A stretch of DNA of 55,494 nt from Clostridium sp. (GCA_015058405.1 SVCL01000138.1:1-55494), one strand, 5' to 3'. Numbered from the stretch's first letter, positions 25,236-34,648 are shown. Numbers and translations: made by a program. Notes: a model not told the origin generated them from the sequence alone.

Positions 25236-26081
25236 ATGGTAATTAATCATAATATGAGCGCAGCAAACGCTTTAAGAAACACAAACATTAACTCAAAGGC
25301 AGCTTCTAAATCAATGGAAAAATTAAGCTCAGGTTTAAGAATAAACAGAGCAGGGGATGATGCTGCAGGTCTTTCAATTTCAGAAAAGATGAGAGCTCAA
25401 ATCAAAGGTTTAGATCAAGCTTCAAGAAATGCTCAAGATGGTGTTTCAATGGTTCAAACAGCTGAAGGTGCTTTAAATGAAACTCATAACATTCTTCAAA
25501 GAATGAGAGAATTAGCAGTTCAAGCTTCAAATGATACTAATGTTAGTGTTGATAGAGATGCTATAGCAAAGGAAGTTAATGCTTTATCAGCAGAAATAAC
25601 AAGAATTGCTGAACAAACTCAATTCAATGAACAAACATTATTCTCAGATGGAAGTAATTCAAGTGCAGCAACAGGTTTCAGTCTAAGTGTAACTTTACAA
25701 GTAGGAGCTAATGCTCACCAAACAATTAGTGTTACATTCGGTGGTATGAATGCAGCTGAACTAGGTGTTAGTGATGTAAGTACACAAATGAGTACTGCTA
25801 CAAATGCTACAGGAGCAATTTCTACAATAAATGCGGCAATCAAGAAAGTATCAAACCAAAGATCTGAGTTAGGAGCTGTTCAAAACAGACTTGAATACAC
25901 TATAGCAAACTTAGATAATGCTTCAGAAAACTTAAGTGCTGCTGAAAGTAGAGTTAGAGACGTAGATATGGCTAAGGAAATGACTAACTACTCAAAGAAC
26001 AACATACTTCAACAAGCAGCTCAAGCTATGTTAGCTCAAGCTAATCAAGCTCCACAAAATGTTCTTCAATTATTAAGATAA
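25236..26081 (+). CDS. fliC: Flagellin (main filament subunit)
   Basis: This is the main flagellin, 281 residues. The N-terminal D0/D1 region is canonical ('[18 protein letters not shown]', '[20 protein letters not shown]'), as is the C-terminal D1/D0 ('[19 protein letters not shown]', '[15 protein letters not shown]', 'NVLQLLR'). The middle is short (about 135-200), so the protein is nearly only the polymerising core. Ser- and Thr-rich residues there could be glycosylated. Codon use is strongly biased, as expected for high expression. It has its own promoter, leader and terminator. FliS, FliW and CsrA upstream act on its folding and translation. Confidence 0.97.
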   Translation: MVINHNMSAANALRNTNINSKAASKSMEKLSSGLRINRAGDDAAGLSISEKMRAQIKGLDQASRNAQDGVSMVQTAEGALNETHNILQRMRELAVQASNDTNVSVDRDAIAKEVNALSAEITRIAEQTQFNEQTLFSDGSNSSAATGFSLSVTLQVGANAHQTISVTFGGMNAAELGVSDVSTQMSTATNATGAISTINAAIKKVSNQRSELGAVQNRLEYTIANLDNASENLSAAESRVRDVDMAKEMTNYSKNNILQQAAQAMLAQANQAPQNVLQLLR

Positions 26082-26102
26082 TTATCATAGAAATATTTTG
26101 TG

Positions 26103-26144
26103 AAAAACCATTTAAGGTGAGAAATCATCTTAAGTGGTTTTTTT
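26103..26144 (+). terminator. Intrinsic terminator after the main flagellin
   Basis: AAAAACCATTTAAGGTGA pairs with TCATCTTAAGTGGTTTTT with two G-T pairs, followed by further T. Confidence 0.92.
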
Positions 26145-26182
26145 GTATAAATTAATATGAAAAGTTGTAATTTATTGCATGT

Positions 26183-26209
26183 TTAAGTTTGGATATTTCA
26201 CTACGATAA
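26183..26209 (+). promoter_or_regulatory. Sigma-28-like promoter before the glycosyltransferase pair
   Basis: TTAA (26183-26186), 15 bases, TACGATAA (26202-26209). It differs from the consensus at one -35 base and two -10 bases. The gene starts 33 bases downstream. Confidence 0.6.
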
Positions 26210-26241
26210 TAGAATATAGTTTTATGTAAGGAGAGAATTTT

Positions 26242-28482
26242 ATGGAGTTAAGTATTGCAATGATTGCCAAAAATGAAGAAAAGAATCTTGATAGAACATT
26301 ACAAGCGCTTCAATGCTTGAATAATAAAATAGATTATGAAATTATAATAGTAGATACAGGTAGTACAGATAAAACTAAAGATATAGCAAAGAATTATACA
26401 GATAAGGTATATGATCATCCGTGGAATGGAAATTTTGCTGATATGAGAAATATAAGTTTAAAATATTGTACTGGTGATTGGATTTTGGTTATAGATGCTG
26501 ATGAGGTTTTAGAGAATCCAGAAGTTTTAATAGAATTTATGAATTCTGATAAGGCAATTTTATTTAAATCAGCAATTGTTAATTTCAAAAATATAATGTC
26601 TGAAAATGGAAATAAATTTGTATATGGTTCATTAGTGAGAATGTTTAAAAATACTCCGGATTTAAAATATGTAGGAAGAGTTCATGAGCAGGCAGTTGCT
26701 AAAGAACCAAGAGCAACTACGAATATTACATTCCTTCATTATGGTTATTCAAGAGATGATTATGAGGTAATGAACTATAAATACGAAAGAAATAAAGCTT
26801 TACTGTTAGAGGATTTAAAAAATCAAAAAGGTGTAGATAGGATATATACATTGTTTCAATTAGCTCAAACACATTCAATGGCAAATGAAGAAAAAGAAAG
26901 TTTGAAATATGTAAAAGAAGCTTATGACATAACAACAAATAGGAAAGATGGATTAATAAATACTTATGTATTACATTTTTATGCTAAACAATTATATAGG
27001 TTTGGGGAGTATGAAAAAGCTGTTAATATTGCTTTAGAAGGTATTCAATATACTAAAACTAATCTAGATTATTACTATATACTAGCCATGAGTTACTTTG
27101 CTTTGGGTGAGTATAAGAAAGCTGAGAGTAACTTTAATAAATATTTTGAAATAATTGAAGGAAGAGAAAAGAATTTAGATAAATATTTCTCAGATGATAT
27201 TAGTTTGGTGGAATCTTCACATTCAGATTTTGATATTATTCTTGAAAGAAGAGTAATGTGTTATTATAAGTTGAAGAATTATAGTAGAGTTATTGAGTTG
27301 TTTGATAAGGTTAAAGTAGAAAGTAGTATAAATTTATTAAAAGAAATGTTTTTATATTCTTGTATAAAGGTTGGAGCTGTTAATAAGATAAAGGAACATT
27401 ATAAAGATAAAGAATTTACAGATGATGATGTGGAAGTTTTTATAGGTATTATTGATAGAATTGAATGTAGTGAATCATCTTTTGAATTAAAAAGGGTAAT
27501 GCCTGAGTTAAAGTCCTTTAGTAAATCTTTAGAATATTATTTGGATGTGATGGATGCTGAAGATATGACATATAAAAAAGGAGATATTGATTTTACTAAT
27601 TTTCATTTTTGGAAAAGTTATATTTTAAGAAAATTAGTAAGAAAAGATGTAGAGAATATTTTATTGATTAGAGATTGTAAAAGTGTAGTTATAGAAAAGT
27701 ATATAGCTGCAATTAATAAAAATTTCGAATGTTTAAAGTCTTTATATGAATTTACAGAAAAGAAATTCTTAGTAACTAATTTTAAAGATTTAAATTTTAT
27801 AACTTTAATTGAAAAAGGTATTGTTTTTAATAATTCTATTGCAGATAATAAATATAAAACTTTAGTAGAGAGAGCAAGAGTTAATAGGATAAATTTCTTG
27901 AAAAGATTGTATAGCGAGGAAGTATTAAATAGTGATTATATTTATTCTTTATTAAATGAATATGATGGCTTTATATTAAAAAGCGAAAAATATATTAAAG
28001 AGTGTAGAAAAGATAAAGTAGGGTATATACGAAGATTAAGGGATGAGGTAAGAGAAGTACCTGCTTTTAAATTGATAATTAACTCTTATTTGGAAAATAT
28101 AAATACCAACCCTATAAGTGATGCCATGATTGAAGAAAAAGAAAATGTATTAATGGCAGTAGAACAACTTATTAATTCTAATAAGTTAAATGATGCCTTA
28201 GCGGTTTTAAATGATTTAGAAAAAATATTTGATTATGACTGGAAGATAAATAATTATTTAGGTATAGTTAATTATATGATGGGGAATTTACAAGAATCTA
28301 TATATAGATTGGCTATTGCAGAAGAATTGTCAGAAGATAAATTTGATGCAACCTTCAATTTAGCATGTGTATTAGAAAATATGAATAGATATGAAGATGC
28401 AATGTATTATTACAAGAGGTCATATAAGTTATGTGATGATGAAGGAATGAAGAATGAAATAAAAAGTATAATTGATAAATAG
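26242..28482 (+). CDS. Family 2 glycosyltransferase with TPR regions (probable flagellin modification)
   Basis: Residues 1 to about 215 form a GT2 (GT-A fold) domain: 'SIAMIAKNEEKNLDRTL', 'IIIVDTGSTDKTKDIA' and the metal/nucleotide-sugar motif Asp85-x-Asp87 in 'VIDADEV'. TPR-like repeats cover about 190-310 and again about 640-740 ('INNYLGIVNYMMGN', 'FNLACVLENMNRYEDAMYYY'). The section between (about 395-635) is Lys/Glu/Tyr-rich and matches nothing I know. It lies between two flagellin genes and has a sigma-28-like promoter, so O-glycosylation of flagellin is the likely role (inference). No signal peptide; cytosolic. The 746 residues make it about twice the size of its paralogue downstream. 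Confidence 0.85.
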   Translation: MELSIAMIAKNEEKNLDRTLQALQCLNNKIDYEIIIVDTGSTDKTKDIAKNYTDKVYDHPWNGNFADMRNISLKYCTGDWILVIDADEVLENPEVLIEFMNSDKAILFKSAIVNFKNIMSENGNKFVYGSLVRMFKNTPDLKYVGRVHEQAVAKEPRATTNITFLHYGYSRDDYEVMNYKYERNKALLLEDLKNQKGVDRIYTLFQLAQTHSMANEEKESLKYVKEAYDITTNRKDGLINTYVLHFYAKQLYRFGEYEKAVNIALEGIQYTKTNLDYYYILAMSYFALGEYKKAESNFNKYFEIIEGREKNLDKYFSDDISLVESSHSDFDIILERRVMCYYKLKNYSRVIELFDKVKVESSINLLKEMFLYSCIKVGAVNKIKEHYKDKEFTDDDVEVFIGIIDRIECSESSFELKRVMPELKSFSKSLEYYLDVMDAEDMTYKKGDIDFTNFHFWKSYILRKLVRKDVENILLIRDCKSVVIEKYIAAINKNFECLKSLYEFTEKKFLVTNFKDLNFITLIEKGIVFNNSIADNKYKTLVERARVNRINFLKRLYSEEVLNSDYIYSLLNEYDGFILKSEKYIKECRKDKVGYIRRLRDEVREVPAFKLIINSYLENINTNPISDAMIEEKENVLMAVEQLINSNKLNDALAVLNDLEKIFDYDWKINNYLGIVNYMMGNLQESIYRLAIAEELSEDKFDATFNLACVLENMNRYEDAMYYYKRSYKLCDDEGMKNEIKSIIDK

Positions 28483-28490
28483 GGGGAAAA

Positions 28491-29537
28491 ATGATTTCTG
28501 TTTGTATAATATCAAAGGACGAAGAAAAAAATATAGAAATATGCTTAGAAAGTCTAGTTAAATATGATTATGAAATAATAGTTGTAGATACAGGATCTAA
28601 AGATAGAACTAAAGATATAGCACATAAATTTACTGAGAAGGTTTATGATTTTAAATGGTGTGATGACTTTAGTGCTGCAAGAAATTTTGCTATTAGTAAA
28701 GCTTCGAATGAATTTGTATTAACGATAGATAGCGATGAAGTTGTTGAAAGTATAGATGAAAAAGAAATTAATAAGTTATTGTTAAGCAATAGAAAAAAAG
28801 TAGGTAGAATATTAATAAAGAGCCTTGTTAATAAAAAGGGAACAAATCAAGTAATAAAAGATAAAGTTGGAAGAATTTTTTCTAAATATGAGTATAAATA
28901 TGAAGGTTCAATACATGAACAATTAGTTCCTTTATCAGGAGATGAAGTGAGAAATTTTATGGCTCCTATTATAGTAAATCATAGTGGTTATACAATTGAG
29001 GAAATAGCTAGAAAAGATAAGGTTAATAGGAATATAAAGATTTTAAAGAATGAATTAGAACAAAGAGAAAATGATTCCTATATTCTATATCAATTAGGAA
29101 AGTCTTATTACATGGATGAAGATTACAATGAGGCGTATAAATATTTTGGTGAAACATTGGATTTGGATTTAGACGTTAGGTTGGATTATGTTAAAGATTT
29201 AGTAGAGTGTTATGGATATACAATGCTAAATTTAAAAAAATATGACGAGGCTCTAAATCTATTTAATATTTATAATGAATTTTCAACTAGTTCAGATTTT
29301 GTGTTTTTATGCGGGTTAATATATATGAATAATGGGTTGTTTGGTGAGGCTATAAAAGAGTTTGAGAAAGCAACTAATATGAATAATGAAAAAGTAGTAG
29401 GGATTAATAGTTATTTATCGTATTATAATATAGGTATTATAAATGAATGTTTAGGAAATGTTAAGGATGCTAGGAAATATTATTTGAAATGTGATAATTA
29501 TGCTCCTGCTAAAAAGAGAGTTGAATTATTAAAATGA
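28491..29537 (+). CDS. Family 2 glycosyltransferase with C-terminal TPR
   Basis: This 348-residue protein is a shorter paralogue of the preceding one, eight bases after it and preceded by AGGGGG. The GT2 domain spans about 1-215 ('VCIISKDEEKNIEICLESL', 'EIIVVDTGSKDRTKDIA', Asp80-x-Asp82 in 'TIDSDEV'). The TPR region follows (about 190-345; 'YILYQLGKSYYMDEDYNEAY'). Both GTs share the 'VDTGS-KDIA' and 'KVYD' motifs, so tandem duplication is likely. Probable substrate is flagellin, by position. Confidence 0.85.
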   Translation: MISVCIISKDEEKNIEICLESLVKYDYEIIVVDTGSKDRTKDIAHKFTEKVYDFKWCDDFSAARNFAISKASNEFVLTIDSDEVVESIDEKEINKLLLSNRKKVGRILIKSLVNKKGTNQVIKDKVGRIFSKYEYKYEGSIHEQLVPLSGDEVRNFMAPIIVNHSGYTIEEIARKDKVNRNIKILKNELEQRENDSYILYQLGKSYYMDEDYNEAYKYFGETLDLDLDVRLDYVKDLVECYGYTMLNLKKYDEALNLFNIYNEFSTSSDFVFLCGLIYMNNGLFGEAIKEFEKATNMNNEKVVGINSYLSYYNIGIINECLGNVKDARKYYLKCDNYAPAKKRVELLK

Positions 29538-29541
29538 TTTT

Positions 29542-29586
29542 AAAAGTTGTATTGACTCATTAATTATGAGTTCGATACAACTTTTT
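29542..29586 (+). terminator. Intrinsic terminator after the glycosyltransferases
   Basis: AAAAGTTGTAT...ACTCAT pairs with ATGAGT...ATACAACTTTT with a small internal bulge, followed by more T. Confidence 0.88.
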
Positions 29587-29680
29587 ATTTGAATAAATAT
29601 TTTTTGGAGAGATCAGGTTTTATTTGGGTAGGATTGGAAAATATAATGTAAAAAAAGGAAGTGGTTATTGGGAGGAGATA

Positions 29681-29707
29681 TAAAGATTATAAAATTATTG
29701 ACGATAA
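29681..29707 (+). promoter_or_regulatory. Sigma-28 type promoter of the second flagellin
   Basis: TAAA (29681-29684), 15 bases, GACGATAA (29700-29707) matches the consensus at 11 of 12 positions, the best such site in the window. It leaves a short leader of about 25 bases before the ATG at 29740. Confidence 0.78.
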
Positions 29708-29739
29708 TAATTACAAAAGTGTTTATGGGGGAATCGGAA

Positions 29740-30600
29740 ATGAGACTAAATCATAATATGAATTCAATAAGTTTGTATAAACATTACAAGGGTAATATAA
29801 AAAGTAATAATGCAGCAATTTCTAAAATAAGTTCAGGATTAAGTATTCAAAGTGCAAAAGATAATCCGAATAAAATTGCACCATCTGAAACTATGAAACT
29901 TAAAATAAGATCATTACAAACCGTTCAAAGAAATGTTCAAGATACTACTTCTATGTTACAAACAGCTGATGGAGCGTTACAGGAAGTTAATAATGCGCTT
30001 TCTAGAATGAAGGAGTTAATTGTAAGTGCAGGAGACGGTTCGAAAACAGAACAAGATAAGTTAATTATTCAACAAGAATTAGATGCTTTAATAAAAGGTG
30101 TAGATAGTCTTGCTGATCAAACAGATTTTAACGGTATTAAGATGATTGGTGCGGAAGGTGTTTTGGATAATGAATTACCTAAGTTTAAGCTAGGATGTAT
30201 TGGAGCTGAAGTAGGTGATTTGAAAAAGATACCTATGTTTAATGTATCAACTAAAAATTTAAAAGACTCAGATGGAAATGCTTTAAGTAATATTGATGTG
30301 ACAACAAATGAAGGGATAGCTAAAGCTTTAAAGGTAGTTGATGCATCAGTAAGTATTGTTGGTGATATTAGAGCTAGATATGGTGCTATGCAAAATGCAC
30401 TAGAAGATTGGTATGATGGAGTTGGATCTATAGTAGAGACTACAGAAATAGCAAGTAGTAAAATTACTGATGCTGATATAGCAGGAGAAATGGCTGAAAT
30501 AGCAAGAACTCAGATTTTATATCAAACACAATTATCTTTAATTGCTCAAAGCAATAACTTCCCAAAAGATGCTTTAAATGTTTTGTCAAATGCAAGATAA
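29740..30600 (+). CDS. Divergent second flagellin
   Basis: The product is 286 residues and aligns with flagellin over its whole length: 'RLNHNMNSISLYKHYKGN' and 'RNVQDTTSMLQTADGALQEV' at the N-terminus, 'ITDADIAGEMAEIARTQIL' and 'LIAQSNNFPKDALNVL' at the C-terminus. It differs where flagellins are most conserved: the usual '[15 protein letters not shown]' is 'SIQSAKDNPNKIAPS'. The frame is open from 29668, but GGGGG at 29727-29731 and homology set the start at 29740. It is likely a minor or specialised filament subunit (inference). The short leader has no CsrA-type hairpin, unlike that of the main flagellin. Confidence 0.9.
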   Translation: MRLNHNMNSISLYKHYKGNIKSNNAAISKISSGLSIQSAKDNPNKIAPSETMKLKIRSLQTVQRNVQDTTSMLQTADGALQEVNNALSRMKELIVSAGDGSKTEQDKLIIQQELDALIKGVDSLADQTDFNGIKMIGAEGVLDNELPKFKLGCIGAEVGDLKKIPMFNVSTKNLKDSDGNALSNIDVTTNEGIAKALKVVDASVSIVGDIRARYGAMQNALEDWYDGVGSIVETTEIASSKITDADIAGEMAEIARTQILYQTQLSLIAQSNNFPKDALNVLSNAR

Positions 30601-30609
30601 AACGACAAA

Positions 30610-30657
30610 AAACGACCTCTGGCATTAGAAAAATATGCGAGAGGTCGTTGCTTTTTT
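30610..30657 (+). terminator. Intrinsic terminator after the second flagellin
   Basis: AACGACCTCT pairs with AGAGGTCGTT, extended by GCAT/ATGC after one mismatch, and is followed by GC and six T. Confidence 0.93.
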
Positions 30658-30772
30658 GGAAAAGAGAATATAAAGTAAGTTTTAAAACTAAAAAGTATAA
30701 TGAAATAATAGAAAAAAAATTTATTTTGGAATTTTTGATTAAAATGTTATGGTAAATTAAATTCATATAGAT

Positions 30773-30778
30773 TATAAT
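30773..30778 (+). promoter_or_regulatory. Candidate -10 box of the flgB-flgG operon
   Basis: A perfect TATAAT lies 82 bases before the flgB start. The matching -35 region (TGGTAA at 30750) is poor, so an activator may be needed or the true promoter may be elsewhere. A TAAA...TGATAA pair at 30795-30819 has the wrong spacing (13) for sigma-28. Confidence 0.4.
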
Positions 30779-30860
30779 AGAGTAATGTAGATAGTAAATA
30801 GTCAAAAATTCAATGATAAAACTAAAGAAAATGGTACGAGAAAAAGGGAGGTGTATAGCC

Positions 30861-31268
30861 ATGAATATTAATTTATTAGGAGGGACTGCAAGTTCGTATG
30901 ATTTGTTAAAGCAGGGAATAGATGCATCTAATACAAGAGCAGAAGTAATTTCTAATAATATGGCAAATGTTAATACGAAGAACTATAAGCGTTTTGGTGT
31001 CGTTTTTGAAGAAAACCTAAAAGCTAGTGGGAATAGTTCTGTAAGTATGAAAAAAACAAAAACTCAACATTTATCAGTGAAAAATGTAGATGGGAACATT
31101 GAAGTAGTACAAGATAAAAGTACTAGTATGAGGGAAGATGGAAATAATGTTGATTTAGAATATGAAAAAGTAGAACAAGCTGCAAATACGATGAAATATA
31201 ATGCTTTGATACAACAAGCAAACAGTAAATTAAGTAATGTGAAATATGTTATAAGTGGAGGGAATTAG
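30861..31268 (+). CDS. flgB: Flagellar proximal rod protein FlgB
   Basis: FlgB is a subunit of the proximal rod in the cell wall. The 135-residue product has the rod-protein motif '[16 protein letters not shown]' and the C-terminal '[17 protein letters not shown]'. The frame is open from 30813, but GGAGG at 30847-30851 and the conserved N-terminus place the start at 30861. It is the first gene of the 24-kb basal body/export operon. Confidence 0.96.
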   Translation: MNINLLGGTASSYDLLKQGIDASNTRAEVISNNMANVNTKNYKRFGVVFEENLKASGNSSVSMKKTKTQHLSVKNVDGNIEVVQDKSTSMREDGNNVDLEYEKVEQAANTMKYNALIQQANSKLSNVKYVISGGN

Positions 31269-31273
31269 GAATA

Positions 31274-31678
31274 ATGAGTAGTTTTGATTCTATGAGAATT
31301 AGTGCAAGTGGATTAAGTGCTGAAAGATTACGTATGGATACAATAACATCTAATATGGCTAATGCATCTACTACAAGAACAGAAAATGGAGGACCTTATA
31401 CTCGAAAGATAGCAGTTTTTCAAGAGGCGTTAGATGCGCAAAGAAAGCCATGTGGAGTTAAAGCGGTATCCATTGAAGATGATAAGTCAGCTTATAGAAG
31501 TGAATATGATCCTACGCATGTAGATGCTAATGAAGAGGGATATGTACTATATCCTAATGTAAATATATTAAATGAAATGGCAGACATGATAGCGGCTACA
31601 AGATCTTATGAAGCAAATGTAGATACATTAGATGCTAATAAATCTATGTATATGAAAGCTTTAGAAATAGGAAAGTAA
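31274..31678 (+). CDS. flgC: Flagellar proximal rod protein FlgC
   Basis: FlgC is another proximal rod subunit. The 134-residue product shows '[20 protein letters not shown]' near the start, '[23 protein letters not shown]' type C-terminal helix, and length typical of the family. It follows flgB by five bases. Confidence 0.96.
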   Translation: MSSFDSMRISASGLSAERLRMDTITSNMANASTTRTENGGPYTRKIAVFQEALDAQRKPCGVKAVSIEDDKSAYRSEYDPTHVDANEEGYVLYPNVNILNEMADMIAATRSYEANVDTLDANKSMYMKALEIGK

Positions 31679-31718
31679 AAAAATCTTAATTGATTTATTG
31701 ATAATAGGAGATGGATTT

Positions 31719-32030
31719 ATGAGAGTAACAAGTTATGTTCCAAGTGAAGAAATATTCCAAGTGAATAATAATACTAGTAAAACTAATACGGTAAAAGATG
31801 GGAATGAGATTGAAAATTTTTCAAATGTGTTAGGACAAGCATTAAATAAAGTAAATGATCAGCAAATAGTAGCTGAGAATATGAATACTAGCTTAGTAAA
31901 AGGGGAAGATGCATCGATTACTGATGTTATGTTAGCGGGAGAAGAAGCTAAAATATCATTACAATTTGCTGTTCAAGTAAGAAATAAGTTGTTAGATGCA
32001 TATAAAGAGCTGACTGAGATACAGTTGTAA
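31719..32030 (+). CDS. fliE: Flagellar hook-basal body protein FliE
   Basis: FliE joins the MS ring to the rod. The 103-residue product has the characteristic C-terminal half ('SLVKGEDASITDVMLAGEEA' and 'SLQFAVQVRNKLLDAYKEL'). An in-frame alternative start upstream (31698) is not preceded by a good ribosome site; AGGAG at 31706-31710 suits 31719. Confidence 0.95.
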   Translation: MRVTSYVPSEEIFQVNNNTSKTNTVKDGNEIENFSNVLGQALNKVNDQQIVAENMNTSLVKGEDASITDVMLAGEEAKISLQFAVQVRNKLLDAYKELTEIQL

Positions 32031-32047
32031 AGTAAGGAGTGCTATGG

Positions 32048-33625
32048 ATGAATAAATTTTTGGATATGTTTAAAGGACTTGGAGATAAGTTCAAAGCATG
32101 TAGCAAGAAAGTGAAAATTGCAATAATAGCAGCAATAGTAGCTATTTTAGTAGCAATAGTAAGTGTGATTTTCTTTGCAACCTCGACAAAATATGCAGTT
32201 CTATTTTCAAATTTAGATTCGGCAGATGCAAATGCTATAAAATCTAAGTTAGAAGAAAAAAAGATAAGTATGAAGGTTGAAGGAAATTCAATTTTGGTTC
32301 CAGAAGAGAACGTAGATGAATTAAGATTAGAGTTAGCTTCAGAATTATCATCTAGTAGTAAGGGATATGAATTAATGGATGGTAGTAATTCTTTTGGTAT
32401 GACTGATGAGGAATTTGCAATAAAAAAAGTAAGAATGGTTCAAGGTGAATTAGAGAAATCTATAAAAAGTCTTGATGCAGTTGAATCAGCTAGAGTACAT
32501 ATTAATGCTGCAACAAATTCAGTCTTTGTGAAAGATGCTAAAGCTGGTTCTGCAGCTGTAATATTAAAATTAAAGCCAGGTACTAAGATTGATGAAAGTC
32601 AAGTTAAGTCGATAGTATCAATGGTTTCAGCTGGTACTGAAAACATACCTAAAGAAAAGGTAGAAGTAATGGATACTGAAATGAATCTATTAACAGAAGG
32701 GTTAAGTTTTGATTCAGATAGTAATTCTAAGGGAGTAAGTTCTGCTACAGTTGCTGAAAAGAAGAGTTTAGAAGAAGCAGATGGAGCTAAGTATTCTAAG
32801 GCAATAGTTGATTTATTAGAACCTGTTTTAGGGAAAAAGAAAGTTTCAGCAAATGTTAATGTAGATTTAGATTTCGATTCTAAGCAAAAAACTGTTAAAA
32901 CTATAGATCCAAATAAAGTTATAGTTAGTCAACAAACTTCAAAAGAAACTAATGGTTCTGGAAGTGCAACGACTAATACAGAAAGTCCAGTGGATAATAA
33001 TATGAGTGCAACAATATCAACTGGTAATAACAATAATAATGGATATGTAAAAGAAGATCAGACTACAAATTATGAAAGTGGTAGTACAGAAACAACTACA
33101 ATAAGTAGTCCTGGAGAAATTAAGAGAATGACAGCATCTATATTTGTAGATGGTGATGTGGATGAAGCTACAAGAAGTCAATTAGAGCAATCAGTAGCGG
33201 CAGCAATAGGTATAGATACAAGTAGAGGTGATAGCATCTCTTTAGTTGGTATGGAATTTGATACTAGTGCAGCAGAGGAGACACAAAAACAAATTGATTC
33301 ATTTAATGAAGAATTAGCAAATGCTAAGAAAAATAAACTAATAATGTATGGAATAATTGGAGCTGCAGCACTTATAGCAGTAATAATCATAATAGTTCTT
33401 GTTAAGAGAAGAAAAGAAGATGAAGAAGAAGAGGAAGAAAGATTATTAGATGTTGTAGTTAATGACCAAGGTATAAAAGATGATACAATGCAATATGCTC
33501 CTATCGAGTTTGAGGTTCCAAATGAACAAGTTCATTTGGAAAATGAAATTAAAGATTATGCAAAACAAAAACCAGATCAAGTTGCAGATATAATTAAATC
33601 TTGGTTGTCAGAAAATGAGAGGTGA
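32048..33625 (+). CDS. fliF: Flagellar MS-ring protein FliF
   Basis: FliF builds the membrane-embedded MS ring. The 525-residue product has a transmembrane segment at about residues 26-44, ring-building motifs including 'LDSADANAIKSKLEEKKI' and 'VKDAKAGSAAVILKLKPG', a low-complexity Asn/Thr-rich region (about 300-350), a second transmembrane segment at about 435-460, and a C-terminal FliG-binding tail ('VADIIKSWLSE'). AAGGAG at 32034-32039 selects the ATG at 32048 over the GTG at 32039. Confidence 0.97.
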   Translation: MNKFLDMFKGLGDKFKACSKKVKIAIIAAIVAILVAIVSVIFFATSTKYAVLFSNLDSADANAIKSKLEEKKISMKVEGNSILVPEENVDELRLELASELSSSSKGYELMDGSNSFGMTDEEFAIKKVRMVQGELEKSIKSLDAVESARVHINAATNSVFVKDAKAGSAAVILKLKPGTKIDESQVKSIVSMVSAGTENIPKEKVEVMDTEMNLLTEGLSFDSDSNSKGVSSATVAEKKSLEEADGAKYSKAIVDLLEPVLGKKKVSANVNVDLDFDSKQKTVKTIDPNKVIVSQQTSKETNGSGSATTNTESPVDNNMSATISTGNNNNNGYVKEDQTTNYESGSTETTTISSPGEIKRMTASIFVDGDVDEATRSQLEQSVAAAIGIDTSRGDSISLVGMEFDTSAAEETQKQIDSFNEELANAKKNKLIMYGIIGAAALIAVIIIIVLVKRRKEDEEEEEERLLDVVVNDQGIKDDTMQYAPIEFEVPNEQVHLENEIKDYAKQKPDQVADIIKSWLSENER

Positions 33626-33631
33626 TAAACT

Positions 33632-34648
33632 TTGGCACGAGATGTAAGTAAATTAACAGGGGTACAAAAGGCAGCGGTACTTTTTATAACATTAGGGCCT
33701 GAAGCTTCATCAGCTATACTGAAGAAGCTTCCAGAACCTGAAATCCAAAAGATAACATATGAAATAGCAAATATTACTGCGGTAAGTTCTGAACAAAGAG
33801 AAGTAATATTAAATGAATTCTTAGAAATGAATAAAGCTAGAGATTATATATTAGAAGGCGGAATGGACTATGCTAGAGAATTATTATCAAAAGCTTTAGG
33901 AAGTCAAAGAGCTTCAGAAATTTTAGATAAGGTATCAGAGGCTACACAACAATATAGACCTTTTGCAATAGCTAGAAAGGCAGATGCTCATCAGTTATTA
34001 AATGTAATAACTTATGAACATCCCCAAACTATTGCCTTGATTTTATGTTACTTATCACCTGAAAAAGCGGCTCAAGTTATGGCAGAGTTACCTGAAGAAA
34101 CCCAAAGTGAAGTAGCATTTAGAATTGCAACTATGAAGGATACTTCACCAATGGTTATTAAAGAAATTGAGAAGGTTCTTGAAAATAAGTTATCTTCAGT
34201 TGTAAGAACAGAAATGACAAGCTTAGGTGGAGTAGAAACTCTTGTAGGAATATTAAACCAAGTTGATAGAACTACAGAAAAGAATATAACTGAAACACTA
34301 GAAAGAGAAGATGCTGAATTAGCTGATAGAATTAAGAGCTCTATGTTCGTATTCGAAGATATTCTTACTCTTGATGATGTATCTATTCAAAGAATTCTTA
34401 GAGATGTTGAGGTTAAGGATCTTGCACTTGCACTTAAGGGATGTTCTGAAGATGTTGGAGAAGCTATTTACAGAAATCAATCTAAGAGAGCTGCTGCTTC
34501 ATTAAAGGAAGATATGGAATTCTTAGGACCAGTAAGATTAATGGATGTAGAAAAAGCTCAACAAGATATTGTTTCTATAATTAGAAGGCTAGATGATGCA
34601 GGAGAAATAATTATTTCAAGAGGTGGCGAAGATGCAATCATCGTATAA
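33632..34648 (+). CDS. fliG: Flagellar motor switch protein FliG
   Basis: FliG is the rotor protein that meets MotA and turns torque into rotation. The 338-residue product starts at TTG (33632) with GAGAGGTG just before it and the conserved 'LTGVQKAAVLFITLGPE' N-terminus. Later landmarks are 'EHPQTIALILCYL', the switch helix region and 'MFVFEDILTLDDVSIQRILR' with the charged C-terminal residues that contact MotA. Length is normal. Its 3' end overlaps fliH by 17 bases. Confidence 0.96.
   Translation: MARDVSKLTGVQKAAVLFITLGPEASSAILKKLPEPEIQKITYEIANITAVSSEQREVILNEFLEMNKARDYILEGGMDYARELLSKALGSQRASEILDKVSEATQQYRPFAIARKADAHQLLNVITYEHPQTIALILCYLSPEKAAQVMAELPEETQSEVAFRIATMKDTSPMVIKEIEKVLENKLSSVVRTEMTSLGGVETLVGILNQVDRTTEKNITETLEREDAELADRIKSSMFVFEDILTLDDVSIQRILRDVEVKDLALALKGCSEDVGEAIYRNQSKRAAASLKEDMEFLGPVRLMDVEKAQQDIVSIIRRLDDAGEIIISRGGEDAIIV

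Noticed and set aside
30601..30860. Search for a cyclic-di-GMP riboswitch before flgB (and before fapA, flgM and flagellin)
   Set aside because: None of the leaders contains the conserved GEMM-I core elements that I could recognise, unlike the flgB leader of Clostridioides difficile.
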